From a virus, in IMG/VR virus record IMGVR_UViG_3300008114_000042, positions 34,865-98,864 of that record: a stretch of 64,000 bases of DNA. The stretch is one strand, 5' to 3'. The notes under the pieces are model-generated. The model was not told where the DNA came from and did no database searches. It was given only the letters and a program-made list of their open reading frames with translations. Numbering within the stretch: position 1 is the stretch's first letter; each line of letters opens with the position of its first letter. The position numbers were made by a program, and so were the translations under genes. Of this stretch, positions 57,381 through 64,000 are shown one piece after another.

Positions 57381-58072
57381 GCGTACTGAATGCTCCCAAG
57401 ACTTTGCGTGCCTTCTATAACAGCAAGGAGTTGAGCCGTATCTATCTTGGTTCTGACCAGATATGGCCTGTTGTTGTTGTGACCAAAAAGGTAGCGACAC
57501 CGTTCCTTGTGCCGTCGAACGAGTTGCAGGACTACCTCGAAGATGGCAGCGAGATGGTTCCGCTGATGGCTGGTGGACCGCCTGCGCTGGTCACGGACGG
57601 TACGGCGATCTTCGCGGTGGGCTTGCAGGGCAACGTTCCCGCGTTCGGCGCGAACGATGCTCGGGTGCACCTGAGGGCAGCGTCGGACGCTGGCACCTAC
57701 TACCGGATGATGTGCTACAGCGACGATGACACGTGGGACAAGGTTATGAGTCCCGACGGCACGGTCAAGTCGTGGGGCCTAGACCGGGTGAAGAGCACGA
57801 TCATCAAGGACATCGATCCCAATTCACCAGAAGCCCACTACGGCACGTACTTCGCGCTGACCCCGATCCACCCGTTCAAGTACGGGACGAACGCTGACGA
57901 CAACTGGACCGACGGTAGTGGTCACGCACCGGAGTTCGGTGGCATCGTCCCCCCGAGGAAATACTGGGCGCAAGATCAGATCGACATTCAGGCTGTGACT
58001 AGTGACTCTGCCCCCACCGAAGCCGTTCACTTCATCGTCGTCATCTTTACCCTGACAGAGGCAAGTCCGTGA
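57377..58072 (+). CDS. Fibre-tip or structural protein, GC-rich
   Basis: A 231-residue protein overlapping the fibre by 4 nt. The first 40 residues have local codon use; from about 57490 the DNA becomes clearly GC-rich. The N-terminal LRAFYNSKELSRIYLGSDQI resembles fibre-end modules. Likely mosaic: local N-terminus, imported C-terminal domain. Confidence 0.6.
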   Translation: MSVLNAPKTLRAFYNSKELSRIYLGSDQIWPVVVVTKKVATPFLVPSNELQDYLEDGSEMVPLMAGGPPALVTDGTAIFAVGLQGNVPAFGANDARVHLRAASDAGTYYRMMCYSDDDTWDKVMSPDGTVKSWGLDRVKSTIIKDIDPNSPEAHYGTYFALTPIHPFKYGTNADDNWTDGSGHAPEFGGIVPPRKYWAQDQIDIQAVTSDSAPTEAVHFIVVIFTLTEASP

Positions 58073-58209
58073 TAGAGAACATCGTGGCAAGGATAAGAGC
58101 ACAGATAAGCAACTACCTTATAGGCAAGTCCGACTATGAAGTAGGGTATGATAGAGGCTTGAAGAAGGCAATACAAATCATAGAAGAAGAAGAAGAAGAT
58201 GTAACATGA
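58069..58209 (+). CDS. 46-residue protein with YEVGYxRGLKKA motif
   Basis: Starts at GTG 58069 by GTGA overlap. SDYEVGYDRGLKKAIQII is nearly identical to the 28695 protein; the end is EEEEED. Unknown. Confidence 0.5.
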   Translation: MIENIVARIRAQISNYLIGKSDYEVGYDRGLKKAIQIIEEEEEDVT

Positions 58210-58268
58210 GAGCACTTTATTTAGATGTAGTGAAGGAACGAGACACAATCTTCTTCGTTACCCCATGA
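58206..58268 (+). CDS. 20-residue peptide (tentative)
   Basis: ATGA overlap with the previous gene; MRALYLDVVKERDTIFFVTP. May be only a coupler. Confidence 0.3.
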   Translation: MRALYLDVVKERDTIFFVTP

Positions 58269-58290
58269 GGCAACTCAAATAGTCATCTGG

Positions 58291-58296
58291 TATAAT
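58291..58296 (+). promoter_or_regulatory. Promoter of the lysin operon
   Basis: Extended -10 TGGTATAAT; leader with AGGAGG before ATG 58332. Confidence 0.65.
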
Positions 58297-58331
58297 GATA
58301 GTTGCACAACCTATTAACAGGAGGCATTACT

Positions 58332-58436
58332 ATGAGCGAGCAGCCAGTTCTTCACGTCGATGAGGATGGAAACGAATACGAGCCACTGCCCTTCGAAGAC
58401 GGGCACGAGGAAGATAAGGATGAAGACAATGCGTGA
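58332..58436 (+). CDS. 34-residue acidic peptide
   Basis: MSEQPVLHVDEDGNEYEPLP and an acidic tail, behind a perfect SD. It overlaps the peptidase start. Confidence 0.5.
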   Translation: MSEQPVLHVDEDGNEYEPLPFEDGHEEDKDEDNA

Positions 58437-58830
58437 TGTAAAGTCAGCACTTGCGTGGATGCACGATCAGTCCCTACATGGAGGCCCAAAGTGGCAGCAC
58501 AAATGCCAGTCCAGTGTGCGCAGCGCACTCGGTCTTCCTGCGTGGGCAACATCGGCTCGCAAGGCATATGAGATGACCCCGAAGTCAGAACTACACTACA
58601 CCCCAGTATCCGAAGTACCAACAGGCGCAATATGTTATGGTCTTTTGAATACCACCTATGGTCATGCTTGGCTTGCGGCGGGTAATGGAATGGGATACTC
58701 CGTAGACTACAAGCGTAGAGGATATATTGACCTTTGCCCACTGTCTCTTCCAGCATGGACGAAGGACAATAAGGTCCACTGGTCTACATGGACTCCTATG
58801 GGTCATGTGAAGGTCGTAAAACCACGGTAG
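58429..58830 (+). CDS. CHAP/NlpC-P60-like cysteine peptidase
   Basis: A 133-residue protein. KWQHKCQSSVRSALGLPAWA holds the likely catalytic Cys and TTYGHAWLAAGNGMGYSVDY the catalytic His, spaced as in small Cys-His amidase/endopeptidase domains used by phages as lysins. No signal peptide or wall-binding domain is present. ATG 58420 is an alternative start. Its place between fibre genes also allows a virion-associated role. Confidence 0.62.
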   Translation: MRDVKSALAWMHDQSLHGGPKWQHKCQSSVRSALGLPAWATSARKAYEMTPKSELHYTPVSEVPTGAICYGLLNTTYGHAWLAAGNGMGYSVDYKRRGYIDLCPLSLPAWTKDNKVHWSTWTPMGHVKVVKPR

Positions 58831-58846
58831 TCAATAACTCCTATGG

Positions 58847-58852
58847 TATAAT
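58847..58852 (+). promoter_or_regulatory. Promoter of the second fibre gene
   Basis: CCTATGGTATAAT, the same 13-mer as upstream of 61023. Leader with AGGAG. Confidence 0.65.
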
Positions 58853-58892
58853 AGGCAGTGACGTAAGTCAATAACTTATAGGAGTCATCACT

Positions 58893-60974
58893 ATGGCACA
58901 GGCACCCATGAATGGGAACGTTGGTACCATTCCCTTCTCACAAAGAGGAAGCAATTTGTTTGAGAAGGAATATTACTGGGACGGCTATCGTTGGGTGCGT
59001 TATGGCATGACAATGCCTGCCCCCGGTAAGACCAGTGGTTCGGGGCTGTCTATCGTTCCCAGTTATGCTCGTGGAGATGCGCAGAAGGCAGCATCCCAAC
59101 TGGCAGCATCGGTAGACGAAGGCTCCTTCCTTCTTGATGAAACAACAGGCGCTATATACCAGTCCAAGAACGGGGTAGCCATTCCTATTGGCTACATGGC
59201 CCCAGACGCATCAAGCACTCCTTCTGTTTCCGCACCAGCGCAAACGCTCTATGCTAAGTTAGACACAACAGGCAAGGTAGTAGGTGTTGAGTGGAAGCCA
59301 GCGACCGGCGCTGAGGGGAAGCGTGGACAGCCGGGGCCTAAGGGAGATAAAGGTGACAAGGGAGACAGGGGCTCAACTGGCGCTCAAGGAAAAATTGGAA
59401 GGACCGGACCACAGGGACCAAGAGGAACTGCTCTTTCTGTAAAGGCTAGCGTCAAAGAAGAGAAGGACTTGCCAACAAACGCACCAATCGATGAAATGCA
59501 CTTGGTTACGTCCAATGGAACTTTCTGGGTCTTTGTTGGACTCAACGAGGTAGGAGAGAAAGACGTAAATGCAAATGGCTGGCTGAAACTTGGAGTAATC
59601 CAAGGGCCAGAAGGAGCAATGGGCGAGCCCGGTCAGGACGGACGTGACGGCAGGGACGGATACGACGGCAGGGACGGGGTAGATGGACCAAAGGGAGACA
59701 CAGGCGACCGAGGCCAGTCTCCATATGAGGAATGGCGAGACAACCAAGCAGCGATGTCGCTTCCTGCTGGTTTCGGTGACTGGCTTGAGGCAATTCAGGG
59801 CGATCCGGGTCCAGTACCAGAGATGCTCATTGGAAATGTCAAGACCATTGACTATGCTGACTATGAAGATGGGACACGCTCACCAGAAGTTGTTATCGCA
59901 TCTGGCGACGGTAGTCAGGCATTTCCATTCGAACTTGGCTTCACACTCGTCACAGGACCAGAAGGTCCAGTAGGTCCAGAAGGACCCCAAGGCGACAAGG
60001 GCGACTACTCAAACATAACAATAGACCCAGTAGTGGACACGCTACCACCACAAACGGATGCCACCGTTACTGTGACTGCTGCTGGCCCCGGAAATTCAGA
60101 CGTAATTGTCAAGTTTGCTATTCCCCAAGGAGAGAAGGGCGATCAAGGAGACAGAGGTCCACAGGGTGATGCTGGTGTAAACGGTCTGGACGGTCGTGAC
60201 GGCGCTCCCGGCCTTGATGGATTGGAAGGAGCAGACGGAGCAGACGGAACAGACGGTGTGGATGGAGTAGATGGAAAAGATGGTGTGTCACTCTACATTA
60301 CAACAATAACAGGGAACATTCCTAATCCACTACCTGTCGCTGCCCCAAATCCATTAGGAGAGGTGCGTGTCTATGACAACGGCTCTATTGTGTGGGATGG
60401 TGCAAAGTGGGTAACCGGCCCAAACCTACGAGGACCCCAAGGCGTCAAGGGAGACACTGGACTCTTCACCATCAAGAGTGGTAAGGGAAAGCCAGTAGCA
60501 GCAACAACCACAGCAGTTCCCAACACTCTCTATGTAGACACCGACACGGGAGAGGTGTGGGAGGTAAAAAGCACAAATATTGGGGCAGGAACATCAAACT
60601 TGTGGGTAAGCACAAGCGTCAACCTCAAAGACCTTATTGGTCTTGCCCCCACAGCAGAAAATTCCATATACTACTCCGTAAAGGATGGGACTGGAACACC
60701 ACAAAAATACAAGTTGGCAGAACTAACAGCGGGTACTGCTGGTCAAGTGCTTCGTGCTGATGCCAATAGAAAGCCAGAGTGGGCTAACCCAGATACCCTT
60801 CCTACACCAACAGCAGAAGGGCAGTTGCTTATAGCAAAAACCTCTGGCAGTAATATAGTGTGGGAGCCACTCGCCCCTGCACCAGCAATAGCATCAGGAG
60901 GAACAGAGGAATACGTCCTCACCTTTACAAGCACAGGGTACGGATGGAAGAGAATTAGCATGGGCGGCATCTAG
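58893..60974 (+). CDS. Collagen-like tail fibre
   Basis: A 693-residue fibre. N-terminal YYWDGYRWVRYG is shared with the giant fibre. Collagen runs lie near residues 147-178 (GQPGPKGDKGDKGDRG), 245-275 with GRDGRDGYDGRDG, 355-372 and 415-462. Between them are small beta modules. The C-terminal 120 residues (AGTAGQVLRADANRKPEWAN) resemble the repeats in the 61023 gene. Confidence 0.82.
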   Translation: MAQAPMNGNVGTIPFSQRGSNLFEKEYYWDGYRWVRYGMTMPAPGKTSGSGLSIVPSYARGDAQKAASQLAASVDEGSFLLDETTGAIYQSKNGVAIPIGYMAPDASSTPSVSAPAQTLYAKLDTTGKVVGVEWKPATGAEGKRGQPGPKGDKGDKGDRGSTGAQGKIGRTGPQGPRGTALSVKASVKEEKDLPTNAPIDEMHLVTSNGTFWVFVGLNEVGEKDVNANGWLKLGVIQGPEGAMGEPGQDGRDGRDGYDGRDGVDGPKGDTGDRGQSPYEEWRDNQAAMSLPAGFGDWLEAIQGDPGPVPEMLIGNVKTIDYADYEDGTRSPEVVIASGDGSQAFPFELGFTLVTGPEGPVGPEGPQGDKGDYSNITIDPVVDTLPPQTDATVTVTAAGPGNSDVIVKFAIPQGEKGDQGDRGPQGDAGVNGLDGRDGAPGLDGLEGADGADGTDGVDGVDGKDGVSLYITTITGNIPNPLPVAAPNPLGEVRVYDNGSIVWDGAKWVTGPNLRGPQGVKGDTGLFTIKSGKGKPVAATTTAVPNTLYVDTDTGEVWEVKSTNIGAGTSNLWVSTSVNLKDLIGLAPTAENSIYYSVKDGTGTPQKYKLAELTAGTAGQVLRADANRKPEWANPDTLPTPTAEGQLLIAKTSGSNIVWEPLAPAPAIASGGTEEYVLTFTSTGYGWKRISMGGI

Positions 60975-60986
60975 TGCTTCCTATGG

Positions 60987-60992
60987 TATAAT
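60987..60992 (+). promoter_or_regulatory. Promoter of the third fibre gene
   Basis: CCTATGGTATAAT; leader with AAGGGGCAGG before ATG 61023. Confidence 0.6.
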
Positions 60993-61022
60993 GAAGACAA
61001 ATAAAACTCAAGGGGCAGGACA

Positions 61023-61856
61023 ATGGCAGCGACATCAACAGCAGTAGCGGCAGGGAAGAAGAACGCAGGGAAGTCATTTATGATCCCCGCAGTAACAGAT
61101 GACCTCAGCGTAGTACGGGCTCTCACAGACTTTGCAGCCGACCTTCCTGATCTTGTTCCTACCCCCGTAATGGCAACAGACAAGAACAGGGTTCTCAAGG
61201 TGAATGCCGCAGGCACTGCCTTTGGATGGGAAGCGGAATCCAAGGAACTTCCAGCACCCACAGCAGGCACGGTAGACGCAAATAAGGTGCTTGCTCTTGG
61301 AACAGACGGGCAGACAGCAGAATGGAAGGCAATTACAGACATCACTGAACTCAAGCCTGCCGTCGCAAACGCTGCCGCACTTCCCGCAACAAGCAACAAC
61401 TACGGAGACATTCGCGTCACACTTGACTCTGGGAGAATGCACATCTGGGTAAAGGGAGTTCCTGACAGTTGGGATGATATCGGTCCAGCCGCCGCAGGCG
61501 GTGCAACAGTAGCAACAACAGAGGTTCCTCTCGCCCCTGCTGCTGTCGCCAAGGTAGGCTCAGCCAGCGGTGTCGCTGCTCGTGCAGACCACGTTCACCC
61601 AGCAGAACTTCCTGCTCACGCAGTAGGACAGAGTGGTCAGGTGCTCACAGTAGACGCTACCGGAACAGGTGTTGAGTGGGCAGCAGTAGACGCTCTACCT
61701 AGTGGAGTAGAAGGAAACATTCTCGTCCATAATGGAACGGGATGGGTAGTCATGGCTCCTCCATCTGTCACAGGAAACCCCAAGGTAGTCTTGTCATTCG
61801 TAGGAACTCAGCCAGTCTGGATGAAGATGACACAAGCAGGAATAACCACACTATAA
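61023..61856 (+). CDS. Tail fibre protein with repeat modules
   Basis: A 277-residue protein. It contains NRVLKVNAAGTAFGWEAE, a DIRVTLDSGRMHIWV module and AARADHVHPAELPAHAV, repeats that recur in the 61870 gene. These repeats are typical of trimeric fibre shafts. Confidence 0.7.
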   Translation: MAATSTAVAAGKKNAGKSFMIPAVTDDLSVVRALTDFAADLPDLVPTPVMATDKNRVLKVNAAGTAFGWEAESKELPAPTAGTVDANKVLALGTDGQTAEWKAITDITELKPAVANAAALPATSNNYGDIRVTLDSGRMHIWVKGVPDSWDDIGPAAAGGATVATTEVPLAPAAVAKVGSASGVAARADHVHPAELPAHAVGQSGQVLTVDATGTGVEWAAVDALPSGVEGNILVHNGTGWVVMAPPSVTGNPKVVLSFVGTQPVWMKMTQAGITTL

Positions 61857-61869
61857 GGAGAATGAATAA

Positions 61870-64000
61870 ATGACTACCGGAGAGAATTACACGATTCCAA
61901 CAGGGAAGCCATTAGCAGGGAGTACAGTCGTTGTCCCCAAGACAGTAGACCCATTGGACGTAAGGCAAGCAATAGTCGATCTTGCTGACTCTCTACCCGC
62001 TGCCCCTGCTGGTGTTGCCCTTGCTACTACTGCTCCCGCCGATCCAGCCGCATCAGCGGCGGTAGGCAGCGGAACAACTGCTGCAAAGGCAGACCACGTA
62101 CATAAGAAGGAACTCCCTGCTCACGCGGCGGCTAACGCAAATCATGTTCTGCATGTTGATGCGACTGGGCTGGTCACGGAGTGGAGAGCACTCACTGACC
62201 TCACAGAGTTGAAGTCGGCGGTGGCGAACGAGGCCGCTCTCCCTGCTACGGGGAACACGGTTGGCGACATTCGTGTGACGCTGGACGACGGCAACATGCA
62301 CGTATGGATCGCTGCGACGGCGACGCCTGCTGTCGCGGCGCATTGGGACAAGATCGGTCCTGCTGCTGCTGGCGGTGCTACGGTGACAAGCACGGTTGCT
62401 GGAAAAGACCCTGCGCCTGCTGCGGCGGTGGGTGCGAGTACAGATGCGGCGCGAGCGGATCACGTCCACAAGGCTGAACTACCTGCCCACGTCCTCGCTG
62501 ACGCGGCAAAGCACCTCGCGGTGACTGCTGCGGGAACGGCGGTGGAGTGGGTGGCGCCGCTCGCACTCGCTACGACTGCTCCTGCTGACCCCGCTGCTGC
62601 TGCTGCGGTCGGGACGGGCACCACGGTCGCTCGCGCCGACCACCAGCACAAGGCTGAACTACCCGCTCACACAGCGACGGACAAGCATCAGTCGCTGTGG
62701 CTTGGGCTGAACGGTACTCCTGAGTGGAGGGCTCCAAGCCCGACCACCGCGCCACTAGGCGTACATTTCATAGACACTCCTACATACGGGTTCTTCACCG
62801 TGAACGCGGTGTCTACGACTGCCAAGGTGAGCATCACCAACCTCGCCGCCCTCCCCGTTGAGCACCGCCAGTACTTCGTGGCTGGTGGGCTTTTCCGGTT
62901 GCCAAGAACATACATGGGAACGCCACGGACCTACCGCATCGTCAAGGACTTCCCTGCTGCTGTCTGGACTGCGACTGATCCGATCCCGGAGGCTACTTGG
63001 GGCCCGCATGGACCGGACGAGTATTTCGCTTGGGAAGACGTTGCGGCTGCTGTCGCTGAGGGCGGCACGCAGGGCAAGTACGATTACGCCGTCCCGGAAA
63101 TCCCCCCGCATGTCGCTGCGGACGCAGGCAAGACCCTTGTCGTGAACCCGACGGGTACTGCGATTGAGTGGGGGACGCCGAAGGCTCCAAGCCCGAGCAT
63201 CTCTCCACTAGGCGTACAGTTCAAGGTACCTTTGGCGTCCTTGTTCACCCTGAACGAGACCCAGTTGACCTTCACCAACCTCGCTTCCATCCCCGTTGAG
63301 CACCGCCAGTTCTTCGTGGCTGGTGCGCTTATCCGGACAAGGCTTCCGTTGATCTCGGGGAAGATACGGACCTACCGCATCGTCAAGGATTGGCCTGCTG
63401 CTGTCTGGACAGCGGCCCCTCTGACAGATGCTACTTGGGGTCCGCATGGAGCGAAAGAGTATTTCGCTTGGGAGGACATTAGGGATGCTCTCGCTGAGGG
63501 CAACACGTTCGCAGGGTGGGAGTATTCCGTCCCGGAAGTCCCCCCGCATACACAGGTCAAGAACTTCAACGACATTCTACGGGTCAACAATAATAACAGT
63601 GTTGAGTGGAGGAGTCCCACTCCGTTTACTGAGCCCACGTTCACCGGGGATCGCATTCCCCATGTAGGGGATATCCACTTTGGGCCGTTCGGCTCGGACT
63701 TGCAAGCAGAGTTCGCCAACGTGTACCACTCCACTCACAGGGCGTTGTTCAAAGCCGGTAACGTCATGAAGGTAACGGCGGATGATGGGACTGGTGACTA
63801 CTACCTTCGCATCATCAAGGACTTCCCCGACACCGTTTTCGACACCCTTCCGGGAGCCAACGGATTTGTTGATGAAACCGCAATTGGTGAAGCGACTGAC
63901 TACATCGCTTGGGAGGATATGGCCTCCATTGCCGCTCACCGCTATAAGGCGAACCCTGCGGGTTCGGGCTGGCTACAAGGCCCGTTCAGTATTCGGGCGA
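61870..64000 (+). CDS. Large tail fibre, truncated by the window end
   Basis: Open from ATG 61870 (AAGGAGAATGAAT upstream) to the window edge, at least 710 residues. Three copies of an AAKADHVHKKELPAH-type shaft repeat lie in the first 270 residues. Then a module of about 145 residues (LPVEHRQYFVAGG, RTYRIVKDFPAAVW, EYFAWEDVAAAVAEG) is present twice, at about 62750-63110 and 63190-63545, and in a diverged third copy at about 63650-63935. GC-rich from about 62130 to 63550. Confidence 0.75.
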   Translation, partial: MTTGENYTIPTGKPLAGSTVVVPKTVDPLDVRQAIVDLADSLPAAPAGVALATTAPADPAASAAVGSGTTAAKADHVHKKELPAHAAANANHVLHVDATGLVTEWRALTDLTELKSAVANEAALPATGNTVGDIRVTLDDGNMHVWIAATATPAVAAHWDKIGPAAAGGATVTSTVAGKDPAPAAAVGASTDAARADHVHKAELPAHVLADAAKHLAVTAAGTAVEWVAPLALATTAPADPAAAAAVGTGTTVARADHQHKAELPAHTATDKHQSLWLGLNGTPEWRAPSPTTAPLGVHFIDTPTYGFFTVNAVSTTAKVSITNLAALPVEHRQYFVAGGLFRLPRTYMGTPRTYRIVKDFPAAVWTATDPIPEATWGPHGPDEYFAWEDVAAAVAEGGTQGKYDYAVPEIPPHVAADAGKTLVVNPTGTAIEWGTPKAPSPSISPLGVQFKVPLASLFTLNETQLTFTNLASIPVEHRQFFVAGALIRTRLPLISGKIRTYRIVKDWPAAVWTAAPLTDATWGPHGAKEYFAWEDIRDALAEGNTFAGWEYSVPEVPPHTQVKNFNDILRVNNNNSVEWRSPTPFTEPTFTGDRIPHVGDIHFGPFGSDLQAEFANVYHSTHRALFKAGNVMKVTADDGTGDYYLRIIKDFPDTVFDTLPGANGFVDETAIGEATDYIAWEDMASIAAHRYKANPAGSGWLQGPFSIRA

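Noticed and set aside
1-64000. Insertion sequence, integrase or attachment site
   Set aside because: No transposase, integrase or matching att repeats were seen; the tRNAs are in phage clusters rather than split att sites.

Overview
The window is a segment of a large double-stranded DNA tailed phage genome with about half GC content. An actinobacterial host is suggested by a WhiB-type regulator, a DUF7455-type zinc protein, an Rpf-like secreted muralytic protein, and operators matching the Crp/GlxR consensus TGTGA-N6-TCACA. The sequence alone does not name the host. GC-richer patches inside tail and small-gene regions suggest mosaic exchange with higher-GC actinophages.

Layout. Positions 1-900 hold the end of a structural block. 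0.9-16.4 kb is a rightward replication and recombination block: DnaB-like helicase, DnaG-type primase, a gp32-like ssDNA-binding protein, a DnaE-type DNA polymerase III alpha, a MazG-like NTPase, RecA, a PD-(D/E)XK endonuclease, a Cas4-like exonuclease and a RuvC-like resolvase split over two frames. Free-standing homing endonucleases lie between these genes. 16.4-19.4 kb holds an Rpf-like secreted protein and the two terminase subunits. 19.4-23.6 kb has small accessory genes (SLOG protein, dCMP-deaminase-like protein, WhiB). 23.6-25.5 kb is a rightward tRNA cluster of nine genes. 25.6-31.9 kb has a secreted Pro-Thr-rich surface protein, a matrixin-like metalloprotease and many small Cys-rich proteins.

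32.2-48.3 kb is a leftward block of small early-type genes, many new to this annotation because they are under 60 codons. It includes an HslV/proteasome-like Ntn hydrolase, a DUF932 protein, a Gp88-like protein, a PNK-type HAD phosphatase, two HNH genes and a six-tRNA cluster preceded by an unusual non-coding region of repeated hairpins. The rightward and leftward blocks converge at about 32.0-32.2 kb on a hairpin that looks like a bidirectional terminator, and diverge at about 48.4 kb. From 49.8 kb to the end the genome runs rightward through a clan GH-A glycosidase, a holin-like protein, collagen-like tail fibres with tail-collar domains, a CHAP/NlpC-like cysteine peptidase and a truncated giant fibre gene.

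Regulation is the most striking part. Some 20 genes begin 5-7 nt after a TATAAT-like -10 box and so should give leaderless mRNAs. In the leftward block ten CRP-type palindromes lie upstream of promoters, at distances from the -35 slot close to whole helical turns (0, 10, 20-21, 31-33, 43 bp). Seven of the ten abut a GC-rich element at the 3' end of the preceding gene, and three have an 11-bp CAAAACGGACA motif 6 bp away on the promoter side. This looks like a repeated regulatory cassette that would tie phage gene expression to a host cAMP-receptor-type regulator.
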